Shown piece after piece: positions 16,504-21,416 of a stretch of DNA of 25,421 nucleotides. How positions within the stretch are numbered: position 1 is the first letter of the stretch; each line of letters starts with the position of its first letter. Where the stretch lies: positions 1 through 25,421 of IMG/VR virus record IMGVR_UViG_3300021961_000577. One strand, given 5' to 3'. A program made the translations under genes and the position numbers. This stretch comes from a virus. The notes below the pieces were generated by a model, which was not told where the DNA came from, made no database searches, and saw only the letters and a program-made list of their open reading frames with translations.

Positions 16504-16758
16504 TCACACCTCTACTCTTGGTAAATAGCCTTTTTTCTTATGAGGTACTCTTTCAATATACCCAGCAGAAATAAGAGCTTCAATGTGATAAAGAATATTT
16601 GTATGGGTCTTTTCATACTTATCCCCAAGTTCTTGAAGTGATGGAGAATAGCCAAATTTCTTAAAAAATTTATTAATATCTTTGTATAAATCTTTCTGAA
16701 ATTCTGATATTCTAGATAATTCAATGCTTTTATCGCAAAATTGACATTTTAATTTCAT
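16504..16758 (-). CDS. LexA-type winged-helix DNA-binding protein without protease domain
   Basis: An 84-residue protein with the LexA DNA-binding layout: a helix 'FQKDLYKDINKFFKKFGYSP', then 'SLQELGDKYEKTHTNILYHI' (helix-turn-helix), then 'EALISAGYIERVPHKKKGYL', the wing. The segment matches LexA 'GYSPS..EL......S...I..H...L...G.I.R'. It ends there, so the self-cleaving Ser/Lys peptidase domain of LexA or CI is missing. A CxxC pair at residues 5 and 8 precedes the helices, perhaps one half of a metal site. The ATG is preceded by AAGGAGA. It is the first gene of the leftward operon, beside the divergent promoters, so repression of one or both is a natural hypothesis. Confidence 0.75.
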   Translation of the reverse strand: MKLKCQFCDKSIELSRISEFQKDLYKDINKFFKKFGYSPSLQELGDKYEKTHTNILYHIEALISAGYIERVPHKKKGYLPRVEV

Positions 16759-16779
16759 GTTAAGTCTCCTTAATTAATT

Positions 16780-16808
16780 TTAATATCATATTAAATATTA
16801 TTTGACAA
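16780..16808 (-). promoter_or_regulatory. Candidate leftward sigma-70 promoter
   Basis: On the minus strand TTGTCA (16808 to 16803) is followed after 17 bases by TATTAA (16785 to 16780). Transcription would start near 16773, leaving a short leader that contains the AAGGAGA site of the LexA-like gene. Its -35 box overlaps that of the divergent rightward promoter. Prediction by eye; A+T richness raises the chance of a false match. Confidence 0.55.
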
Positions 16809-16830
16809 TATGTTAAAAAATTTTAAATTA
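16802..16830 (+). promoter_or_regulatory. Candidate rightward promoter, weak -10
   Basis: TTGACA at 16802 to 16807 is a perfect -35 box. The -10 region is less clear: TAAATT (16824 to 16829, spacer 16) or AAATTA (16825 to 16830, spacer 17). The distance from TTGACA to the conserved CATGTTAAA leader is 33 bases, against 34 at the second copy near 20337, which has a good -10. The weak -10 may mean that activation is needed. Confidence 0.5.
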
Positions 16831-16842
16831 ACATCATGTTAA
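16828..16842. promoter_or_regulatory. 15-bp palindrome, candidate operator
   Basis: TTAACAT-C-ATGTTAA is a perfect palindrome around a single C, lying at the expected transcription start of the rightward operon. The half-site ATGTTAA also occurs at 16757 to 16763 (over the start codon of the LexA-like gene), at 16810 to 16816, and at 20372 to 20378. A winged-helix dimer would suit such a site. In very A+T-rich DNA short palindromes occur by chance, so this is a hypothesis. Confidence 0.45.
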
Positions 16843-16856
16843 AAATAAATGGAGAA
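16835..16856 (+). repeat. Shared leader block, copy 1
   Basis: The 22-base block CATGTTAAAAATAAA-T-GGAGAA matches copy 2 (20371 to 20392) at 21 positions. Both are 28 bases from the block's first base to the downstream ATG. GGAGAA is the likely Shine-Dalgarno element. Because ATGTTA is itself an in-frame start, the block may also encode the peptide MLKINGE, and the one difference is synonymous. Confidence 0.8.
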
Positions 16857-16862
16857 CTTAAA

Positions 16863-17114
16863 ATGCAAATCAGAGTAAGAGAACAAGGTCACTGGGCAGG
16901 TACTGGTTACCAAGTAAACATCAATGGTACTAAATTTCCTAAAGAGAGAGGTCTTTGGTATCAGCCAGTTGCTGAAACTGATGAAGAAAAAAAAGCTAAA
17001 GCTATTGAATATGCTAAAGCTGAATACGAAGGTAAATTTGTTTCAAGAACAGGAAACATTTATCAATCAAAAGAAGAATACGAAAAAATTCTAGAAAACG
17101 AGGAGTGGGCATAA
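16863..17114 (+). CDS. First gene of the rightward operon, unknown function
   Basis: An 83-residue protein from the ATG at 16863, placed six bases after GGAGAA. A longer in-frame start at 16836 would add MLKINGELK. I do not recognise a family. The N-terminal part is 'MQIRVREQGHWAGTGYQVNI', then 'KFPKERGLWYQPVAETDEEK', and a lysine/glutamate-rich helical C-terminus (KAIEYAKAEYEGKF) ending NEEWA. It is acidic and lacks membrane segments. Being the first transcribed early gene, it could be an anti-host or regulatory protein, but that is only inference. The last codons and stop lie within a perfect hairpin that is repeated exactly at 20577, and its leader is shared with the gene at 20399. Confidence 0.78.
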   Translation: MQIRVREQGHWAGTGYQVNINGTKFPKERGLWYQPVAETDEEKKAKAIEYAKAEYEGKFVSRTGNIYQSKEEYEKILENEEWA

Positions 17115-17124
17115 GCCCACTTCT
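17101..17124 (+). repeat. 24-base hairpin repeat, copy 1
   Basis: AGGAGTGGGC, loop ATAA and GCCCACTTCT form a 10-base-pair stem with a single G-U pair. The stop codon TAA lies in the loop (17112 to 17114) and the codons before it encode E-W-A. The sequence is identical to 20577 to 20600. There is no U tract, so it is not a standard intrinsic terminator. It may protect or mark mRNA 3' ends, or be a processing site. Confidence 0.85.
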
Positions 17125-17135
17125 TAGGAGTAGTC

Positions 17136-17396
17136 ATGAGAATAATAATTTTATTATTGTTTATTACTAACTGTTCTACTTATAGTCCTTTGGTAGATAC
17201 TAAAGGCAGAAGTGGAACTTTTGAAAACAGCAGAGCTGAAGAATTAACAGATGATATTCAGCATTGTAAAACTCTTGCTAAAGATAATAGCAACATACTA
17301 AAGGATGTTTTGTTAGACTTAGCTTATGAAGAACCTGAGTACAAAACTATATTTAAAAACTGCTTGACTGGTCGTAACCATTCAGTAGTTTTATAG
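17136..17396 (+). CDS. Small exported or lipoprotein-like protein
   Basis: An 86-residue protein with a hydrophobic N-terminus, MRIIILLLFITNCSTYSP, which reads as a signal peptide with a possible lipidation Cys at residue 13. The residue before the Cys is Asn, which is atypical for a lipobox. After it come 'YSPLVDTKGRSGTFENSRAE' and 'DIQHCKTLAKDNSNIL', resembling the 'P.VD..G.....Y..DL..C...A' pattern of small outer-membrane lipoproteins. A role in superinfection exclusion or envelope alteration is possible. The ATG follows AGGAG at 17126 to 17130. A second conserved Cys near residue 73 may form a disulphide with Cys 44. Confidence 0.65.
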   Translation: MRIIILLLFITNCSTYSPLVDTKGRSGTFENSRAEELTDDIQHCKTLAKDNSNILKDVLLDLAYEEPEYKTIFKNCLTGRNHSVVL

Positions 17397-17408
17397 AGAG
17401 GAATAAAA

Positions 17409-17651
17409 ATGATTAAAATAAATATCAAATACTTAGAAGAACTAAAAGTTTCTTTTGAGAAAAGTCCAAGAGATACTTTTCCAAAGAAAGAAATCATCCA
17501 ACTAATTAATAGTTTGATTGAGTTAGCAAAAGCTCAATTTGACTTTGAATTATGTGAGATGGAAAAAGATTTAAAACAAATAATCTCTAATAGAGAACAA
17601 CTTGTTTTAAAAAATAACATATTTCATATTATCAAGAAGGGAGACAAATAA
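17409..17651 (+). CDS. Small helical protein, unknown function
   Basis: An 80-residue protein not recognised as any family. It is helical and charged, with 'KIININYLEEL'-type start (reading MIKINIKYLEELKVSFEKSP), then 'KEIIQLINSLIELAKAQFDF' and 'ELCEMEKDLKQIISNREQLV'. The start follows AGAGAGGAAT, a good ribosome binding site, 12 bases after the previous stop. Its stop overlaps the next start by one base (TAATG). Its early-operon position and coupling support a real gene. Confidence 0.65.
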   Translation: MIKINIKYLEELKVSFEKSPRDTFPKKEIIQLINSLIELAKAQFDFELCEMEKDLKQIISNREQLVLKNNIFHIIKKGDK

Positions 17652-17782
17652 TGGATAGTGTGTGTCTAATATGTAAAGGGAATGATTATATTTGTTTGAG
17701 TGAATCAGATGAAAATTACATTCCCTGTCCTGACTGTGTTCAGACAGAGCCTACTTGGGAGATTCCAAATGAAAGTAAATGA
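17651..17782 (+). CDS. 43-residue zinc-ribbon-like protein
   Basis: A short frame reading MDSVCLICKGNDYICLSESD and then ENYIPCPDCVQTEPTWEIPN-ESK. Two CxxC knuckles (Cys 5 and 8, Cys 26 and 29), separated by 17 residues, form a zinc-ribbon pattern. An extra Cys at 15 may be structural. The ATG overlaps the preceding stop by one base, and the TGA overlaps the next gene's start. Such knuckles occur in small phage proteins that bind DNA or RNA polymerase, but nothing here decides the partner. Cys spacing and coupling support reality. Confidence 0.65.
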   Translation: MDSVCLICKGNDYICLSESDENYIPCPDCVQTEPTWEIPNESK

Positions 17783-17924
17783 ATTTCTCAAAATGTTTAA
17801 TAAAAAGCTCTACATCTTACTTGTAGAGGAACAAAGAATGGAGTTTCCATTTGCAAAAACTATCAACAATCTTAGAAGGGAAAATAAAAATGACATCAGT
17901 AAAACAACAACTAGAAGCAGTTAA
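17769..17924 (+). CDS. Small basic protein, unknown function
   Basis: A 51-residue frame from the ATG at 17769, chosen because GGGAGA lies six bases upstream; it overlaps the zinc-ribbon gene's end by 14 bases. The sequence begins MKVNEFLKMFNKKLYILLVE, then 'RMEFPFAKTINNLRRENKND', and ends with Thr/Ser. The longer frame upstream to 17700 reads into the zinc-ribbon gene and is probably not used. The 3' end overlaps the next gene by 35 bases in another frame. I do not recognise it. Confidence 0.5.
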   Translation: MKVNEFLKMFNKKLYILLVEEQRMEFPFAKTINNLRRENKNDISKTTTRSS

Positions 17925-18213
17925 TGTATCGGAGTGCAGTGAATGGGAATTAGGTTTTATAGAATCTAATAGAAATAATGACAGAGAACCCACTCCAGCT
18001 ATGCAGAAAATCATTGATAAAATGCCTAAATTATTAGGTGGAGTAAAAGCTCATATAGAACAGATATCTACTTCTGCAATTGATAACATGGTCACTGTTA
18101 TTAGTGAAATCCATCAATCATTAACAACTCAAGATTGGTTTAATTCATATCCTGCTGAACAAAGACAAGCTATTTTAGTTTCTTTATTCATTCAGGCTAG
18201 TCGTGCCAAGTAG
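17890..18213 (+). CDS. Unknown helical protein, 107 residues
   Basis: Start chosen at ATG 17890, eight bases after AAGGGA; an upstream in-frame ATG at 17851 lacks such a site and lies in the previous gene. The product begins MTSVKQQLEAVNVSECSEWE. It contains 'PTPAMQKIIDKMPKLLGGVK' and 'SAIDNMVTVISEIHQSLTTQ', mostly helical, ending QAILVSLFIQASRAK. No family is recognised. It overlaps the HNH-like gene by 11 bases. It is a plausible member of the early operon. Confidence 0.65.
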   Translation: MTSVKQQLEAVNVSECSEWELGFIESNRNNDREPTPAMQKIIDKMPKLLGGVKAHIEQISTSAIDNMVTVISEIHQSLTTQDWFNSYPAEQRQAILVSLFIQASRAK

Positions 18214-18541
18214 AGGAGTTAAAGATAGAAAGCTGATGCAGTTTATTCGCAATATGCCTTGTTGTATTAGACAGCGAGAAACTGAATCAGCATGGTTGAA
18301 GATGTGTTGTGGCAGTGGGAGAAAATCTCACGCACACCATCTTCAGCTTGAGGAATTTAGACAAGGTGCTTGGATTAGGAATGACAGAAATCCTGAGACA
18401 GGTAAGAATCAATTATTACCATTATGCCATGCTCATCATACTCGCCTTCACCAAATAGGAGAGAAATTATTTTGGAGAAAATATATGATTGAGCCAAGAT
18501 GTTTAGTGGAATATTATGATGATAAATTTAGAGAGGAATAA
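18203..18541 (+). CDS. HNH-like / DUF968-like putative endonuclease
   Basis: A 112-residue protein rich in Cys and His. From a GTG start at 18203 the sequence shows 'KLMQFIRNMPCC' (Cys 20 and 21), 'CCGSGRKSHAHHLQLEEF' (Cys 35 and 36, His 43, 45 and 46) and 'LLPLCHAHHTRLHQIGEKLF' (Cys 75, His 76, 78, 79 and 83). The order 'PCC..., AHH, LPLCH.HH..LH' matches phage HNH or DUF968-like proteins, which bind zinc and cut or process DNA. The GTG start keeps the typical 'D..L..I...PC' lead-in; an ATG at 18236 is the alternative. It overlaps the previous gene by 11 bases and is followed one base after its stop by the next ATG. Confidence 0.72.
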   Translation: MPSRGVKDRKLMQFIRNMPCCIRQRETESAWLKMCCGSGRKSHAHHLQLEEFRQGAWIRNDRNPETGKNQLLPLCHAHHTRLHQIGEKLFWRKYMIEPRCLVEYYDDKFREE

Positions 18542-18542
18542 A

Positions 18543-18806
18543 ATGACTACAAGATTAGAACAAATCTTAAAGACATCAGACAAAGCTAATACTTTGCAAC
18601 AGATAGAAAAAATAATCAAAAGCAGACAAGAAGGAAAAATATATTTCTATTATACTGGATTCATCATGGATGATAGAACTAAAAAACAAAATAAATCATT
18701 AAGAGAGATATCAGGTTTCTTAAATTATTCTGCTTCTAAGAATTATTGCAGTCTTTTTCAGATTAGACATTCAGAGAATATTTATTTTTATTTTTTTAGG
18801 AGATAA
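18543..18806 (+). CDS. Unknown small protein, 87 residues
   Basis: Start chosen at ATG 18543, which follows AGAGAGGAA; the longer in-frame start at 18516 lies inside the HNH-like gene. The sequence begins MTTRLEQILKTSDKANTLQQ and continues through 'IKSRQEGKIYFYYTGFIMDD' and 'KSLREISGFLNYSASKNYCS'. It ends in an aromatic-rich stretch (ENIYFYFFRR). It may be an alpha/beta domain. No family is recognised. It ends one base before the next gene's start. Confidence 0.6.
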   Translation: MTTRLEQILKTSDKANTLQQIEKIIKSRQEGKIYFYYTGFIMDDRTKKQNKSLREISGFLNYSASKNYCSLFQIRHSENIYFYFFRR

Positions 18807-18807
18807 C

Positions 18808-19158
18808 ATGAAACCAGCATACTTAGACGAATACGATTTAGATTTAGGCAAAGTTCATGAAGAAATTAATAAACTAGGAGAAGAATTAGCAGAAGCAGAA
18901 GCTTCTTTAAAACTTCATGAAGAATTTAGGAAATCAGAAAAAGCTAAATTGACAAATCAAAATTTAGTTAATGCAAAATCTATTTCTCAAGCAGAATCTA
19001 TTACTCTAGCGAGTGATGAATATAAACAATTAATCACAGATGAAGGTGCATTAATTAAAGCTTATCGTATCGCTAAGATTAGATATGATTCTTATATCAC
19101 TGGGTTAGATTTATGGAGAACAAAACAATCTACTCAGAGACAGGCTATGAAATTATGA
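18808..19158 (+). CDS. Coiled-coil protein, 116 residues
   Basis: Begins MKPAYLDEYDLDLGKVHEEI and is nearly all helix, with a heptad-like coiled coil in 'KLGEELAEAEASLKLHEEFR' and later 'EGALIKAYRIAKIRYDSYIT'. The start ATG is preceded by AGGAGATAAC. This type of small coiled-coil protein often precedes a RecB/Cas4-like nuclease in phages; here the stop overlaps the nuclease start by four bases (ATGA). A partner or regulator of that nuclease is an inference from linkage only. Confidence 0.68.
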   Translation: MKPAYLDEYDLDLGKVHEEINKLGEELAEAEASLKLHEEFRKSEKAKLTNQNLVNAKSISQAESITLASDEYKQLITDEGALIKAYRIAKIRYDSYITGLDLWRTKQSTQRQAMKL

Positions 19159-19964
19159 CAAATCATGATATAAATAATCAGGGTGCTGAGAAAATTATTC
19201 CTCAACAAAGTCCTCCACTCAGCATCCTTCATAAGTGGAAATTAGGAAAACTTTCACCCAATAAAATAAATACTTGGAAAAGAAATAAAGCTTTATTTTA
19301 TCTGAACTACATAGAAGAATATAGAACACCTTCTAATGATAAAATGGTTAGAGGTCAGGCAGTGGAAGCTGGTATTCATTCTCTTTTCTTAGGTCATGAT
19401 ATGCAGATGTCTATTAAAAATGCACTTCAATATTATGACGAAGCTTTAAAAGACTTTAAAGGAGATAAAGAAAAATCAAGAGAGAAAATTCCTTTAATGA
19501 TTGAATATGGTTTTAATGAACTAAATGAATTTAGATTAATTTCCTTCCAAAAAAAGGTAGAGTGTGAGATAGCAGGAGCAGAATTTGTTGGCTATACGGA
19601 CTTCATTATGGATGTAAAGGGAGAAACTCATATCATTGATTTAAAAACAACAGGGAAGAAACCCTATCAGTTTTATACTCATGAACTCCAGCAGTCTATC
19701 TATAGTCATGCTCTTGGACATCCAGCAACTTTATTTTATATCATAGCAACTCAGAGAATTAATCAGTTCATTCATATTGTGACCGAAGATATGGTCAAAG
19801 CTTGTATAAAGGATATTGAATTAACTGTTCAATCTTTAATTAGGGTCTTGGAAATGTGTACCAATGAAGATGATTTAAAATCTGTATGTATGCCTAATCT
19901 TGAGGACTTTGAATGGAATGATGAAGAACTCGTTTCAGTAAGAAAAAAAGTATTCGGTGTTTAA
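19155..19964 (+). CDS. RecB/Cas4-like PD-(D/E)XK nuclease
   Basis: A 269-residue protein from the ATG at 19155, overlapping the upstream stop (ATGA). An earlier frame start at 19113 lies inside that gene and is unlikely. It shows the layout of RecB-family nucleases: 'LSPNKINTWKRNKALFYLNY' (residues 33 to 52), 'MVRGQAVEAGIHSLF' (64 to 78), 'GYTDFIMD' with D149, 'HIIDLKTTGK' with D162 and K164, and a 'QQSIY' Q-x-x-x-Y motif (Q179, Y183). Such proteins cut single- or double-stranded DNA and in phages serve recombination, replication or host DNA degradation. No helicase or single-strand annealing protein is encoded next to it. Confidence 0.82.
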   Translation: MTNHDINNQGAEKIIPQQSPPLSILHKWKLGKLSPNKINTWKRNKALFYLNYIEEYRTPSNDKMVRGQAVEAGIHSLFLGHDMQMSIKNALQYYDEALKDFKGDKEKSREKIPLMIEYGFNELNEFRLISFQKKVECEIAGAEFVGYTDFIMDVKGETHIIDLKTTGKKPYQFYTHELQQSIYSHALGHPATLFYIIATQRINQFIHIVTEDMVKACIKDIELTVQSLIRVLEMCTNEDDLKSVCMPNLEDFEWNDEELVSVRKKVFGV

Positions 19965-20328
19965 TAACAACAATCAATTTGATATTGACTTAGCCTATGG
20001 ACAGGTTAAGGAAAAGCAATTAGCAGATATACTTCAAAATCAAAAGATTGAGGTAAAAACAGATAAGATTTGGCACAAAACAGGGAATGTCGCTATTGAA
20101 TATATGTGTAGTGGTAAACCCAGTGGAATAGCTGTAAGCAAAGCTCCATTTTATGCAATTATTTTAGCCATAGAGGAAGAAATACATAATATTGTGATAA
20201 TTCCTACTCCAAAACTAAAAGATATAGCTAGAAAGCTAAAAAACATAGGAAAAACGACTTTTGGGGGTGATAATAATGCTTCAAAGATGGTTTTAGTGCC
20301 TATTTCAGAATTATTTAAAATATCTTAA
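19957..20328 (+). CDS. Small PD-(D/E)XK-like endonuclease
   Basis: A 123-residue protein from a GTG start overlapping the RecB-like gene by eight bases. It begins MFNNNNQFDIDLAYGQVKEK and has the pattern of a minimal nuclease: 'EKQLADIL' with E19, then 'KIEVKTDKIWHKTGNVAIEY' with E32, K34 and E48. The E-x-K core with 'W..TGN..IE' is one I recognise from small phage nucleases of uncertain substrate, sometimes suggested to be resolvases or restriction-like. The C-terminal half, 'MVLVPISELF', closes a beta sheet. The start is the only reasonable codon before the motif; no strong ribosome binding site is seen. Confidence 0.7.
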   Translation: MFNNNNQFDIDLAYGQVKEKQLADILQNQKIEVKTDKIWHKTGNVAIEYMCSGKPSGIAVSKAPFYAIILAIEEEIHNIVIIPTPKLKDIARKLKNIGKTTFGGDNNASKMVLVPISELFKIS

Positions 20329-20336
20329 AATAATAC

Positions 20337-20358
20337 TTGACAATTATTTGACAATTAT
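20337..20358 (+). repeat. Tandem 11-base repeat over the -35 region
   Basis: TTGACAATTAT occurs twice in tandem without interruption. The first copy supplies the -35 box; the second lies in the spacer. The divergent region near 16802 has a related TTGACAATATG. It may be a double regulator site or a simple duplication. Confidence 0.7.
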
Positions 20359-20366
20359 GGTATAAA
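20337..20366 (+). promoter_or_regulatory. Strong sigma-70 promoter inside the rightward block
   Basis: TTGACA at 20337 to 20342, then 18 bases, then TATAAA at 20361 to 20366, with TGG just before it as an extended -10. Transcription would start near 20373, at or beside the ATG of the conserved leader. It follows the small nuclease gene and drives the next genes. Confidence 0.75.
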
Positions 20367-20370
20367 GAAC

Positions 20371-20392
20371 CATGTTAAAAATAAACGGAGAA
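20371..20392 (+). repeat. Shared leader block, copy 2
   Basis: CATGTTAAAAATAAA-C-GGAGAA differs from copy 1 (16835 to 16856) at one base. The following ATG is again 28 bases from the block start. The block begins about where transcription should start, so the first ATG could serve as a leaderless start and the second as a Shine-Dalgarno-led start in the same frame. Confidence 0.8.
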
Positions 20393-20398
20393 ACAAAA

Positions 20399-20590
20399 AT
20401 GAACGTAGGCGATAAGGTTTGGGTATTGCAGACTGACAAAGATGATGAATGTTGGGTTGCAGGTACTCTTATCAAAAAAACTGCAAAGAGATTTCTGGTT
20501 AGAAATCATTTAAGAGAAATAACTAGATACTATGCTCATTGTGAGCCAAGAGCTAAAAAAGTAGATAGTGATTCAAAGGAGTGGGCATAA
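20399..20590 (+). CDS. Small SH3-like protein, unknown function
   Basis: A 63-residue protein from the ATG six bases after GGAGAA; the longer in-frame start at 20372 would add MLKINGETK. It begins MNVGDKVWVLQTDKDDECWV, continues 'AGTLIKKTAKRFLVRNHLRE' and ends DSKEWA. The pattern 'VGDKVWVL......W..G.....' is typical of a small SH3- or Tudor-like barrel, which binds nucleic acid or protein. Its body has no resemblance to the gene at 16863, yet both share the leader and the last codons in a hairpin. It has its own promoter. Confidence 0.75.
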   Translation: MNVGDKVWVLQTDKDDECWVAGTLIKKTAKRFLVRNHLREITRYYAHCEPRAKKVDSDSKEWA

Positions 20591-20600
20591 GCCCACTTCT
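20577..20600 (+). repeat. 24-base hairpin repeat, copy 2
   Basis: Identical to 17101 to 17124: AGGAGTGGGC, loop ATAA, GCCCACTTCT. The TAA stop of the SH3-like gene is in the loop (20588 to 20590). After it the next gene's ribosome binding site AAAAGGAGA follows within a few bases. Confidence 0.85.
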
Positions 20601-20617
20601 GAAAAGGAGATACAATA

Positions 20618-21064
20618 ATGAATAAGATAAATCTTAAAGTTAATGAAGTTAAAATCTTCAAAGAGCCAGTTGAGTATTATTCAACAGATATTGGTGCTTG
20701 TTCTAGTAGCATCAGAGGAGTAATAGTCAAAAGAAAAGCTACTCACTTTAAAAGAAAGAAAGAAAGAGATAGGAATGGCTCTAGAGACCTTTACTATATT
20801 TCAAACGGAAAATATGTAGAGACAATAGTTAAGACTAGAGATTTCTTTACTGATTATAATGAAGCATTAAAAGCAATATCTAAATATGCAAAAGAAAAAG
20901 TGAATAAAAAAATATCTTCTTTGAAAAGACAGATATCAGAGATGGAAGAAGTCTTATCTAAAAAAGATAGTTTTGATATTGTGAAATGTACTGAAATAAT
21001 ATCCTCTAATAATAGAGAATCAGTGCTTATTAAATTTAAATGTGGGGAGAATGAAAATGTTTAA
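20618..21064 (+). CDS. Unknown basic protein, 148 residues
   Basis: Begins MNKINLKVNEVKIFKEPVEY after a good AAAAGGAGAT site. A central basic region (IVKRKATHFKRKKERDRNGS) suggests nucleic-acid binding. 'DLYYISNGKYVETIVKTRDF' may be a beta segment, and about residues 90 to 118 form a coiled coil (EKVNKKISSLKRQISEMEEV). The end overlaps the 27-residue membrane peptide start by eight bases. No family is recognised. Confidence 0.68.
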   Translation: MNKINLKVNEVKIFKEPVEYYSTDIGACSSSIRGVIVKRKATHFKRKKERDRNGSRDLYYISNGKYVETIVKTRDFFTDYNEALKAISKYAKEKVNKKISSLKRQISEMEEVLSKKDSFDIVKCTEIISSNNRESVLIKFKCGENENV

Positions 21065-21140
21065 CATAGCTTTAACTACATTTGTTCATATCGCTATGAT
21101 TGGATTTATAATTTATTTTATTAAAGAGCTATTCAATTAA
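21057..21140 (+). CDS. 27-residue single-pass membrane peptide
   Basis: A short frame, MFNIALTTFVHIAMIGFIIY followed by FIKELFN, almost wholly one transmembrane helix with a Lys/Glu end. It has a strong upstream GGGGAG eight bases before the ATG and overlaps the previous stop. Its last 12 bases overlap the end of the converging gene at 21129. Phage-encoded peptides of this kind can be holin-like or exclude other phages; there is no direct evidence. A chance frame cannot be excluded, but the ribosome binding site and length-to-hydrophobicity fit argue against it. Confidence 0.55.
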   Translation: MFNIALTTFVHIAMIGFIIYFIKELFN

Positions 21141-21157
21141 TTCTTCAGGCTCTTTAA
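21121..21157. terminator. Candidate bidirectional terminator at the convergent junction
   Basis: Perfect nine-base inverted repeat TTAAAGAGC (21121 to 21129) and GCTCTTTAA (21149 to 21157), with a 19-base loop. It lies exactly where rightward and leftward transcription meet, overlapping both last coding ends. The stem is not G+C-rich and no clean T tract follows, so it is weaker than a standard intrinsic terminator. Confidence 0.45.
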
Positions 21158-21416
21158 ATAAAGCTTCGGGTATCTCTACATAAAATCTAATATCAGATTT
21201 AAGTATGAGATGCCCACTACCTACTGATGCATCTAAATTAGGATTATTATAATCTCTCATAGTAGTAATCTTTAATGTATCGGAAGTTTCTTCTTCTACA
21301 AATCCAATAGCTTCCATCATAGGAGCTTCATTACTTAAAAATTCTTTTCTAGTTTCCCAAGCATTGGTTGTAGAACAATGGTCTTTAAATTTTATATAGA
21401 CTACTCGTTTATCCAT
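21129..21416 (-). CDS. Conserved small phage protein, unknown function
   Basis: A 95-residue acidic beta protein beginning MDKRVVYIKFKDHCSTTNAW. The pattern 'V.IKFKDHCSTT.AW', then 'GFVEEETSDTLKITTMRDYN', then 'LILKSDIRFYVEIPE' matches a small protein seen in many phages ('W.DH.ST..W', 'G....E....'), without known function. Possibly a small beta barrel. It overlaps the start region of the GT29-like gene by 16 bases at its 5' end and converges with the 27-residue membrane peptide at its 3' end. It is the last gene of the right leftward block. Confidence 0.7.
   Translation of the reverse strand: MDKRVVYIKFKDHCSTTNAWETRKEFLSNEAPMMEAIGFVEEETSDTLKITTMRDYNNPNLDASVGSGHLILKSDIRFYVEIPEALFKEPEELIE

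Noticed and set aside
16512-16724. Minus-strand 70-codon frame overlapping the LexA-like gene
   Set aside because: The other frame holds the winged-helix motif and the good ribosome binding site; this one is a shadow.
17101-17124. Hairpin repeats as ordinary intrinsic terminators
   Set aside because: The stems are strong, but the bases after them are TTAGGAG or GAAAAGG with no U tract, and the next genes follow at once with their own ribosome binding sites.
17817-18014. Minus-strand frame in the rightward block
   Set aside because: Antisense to three coupled genes and without a start signal.
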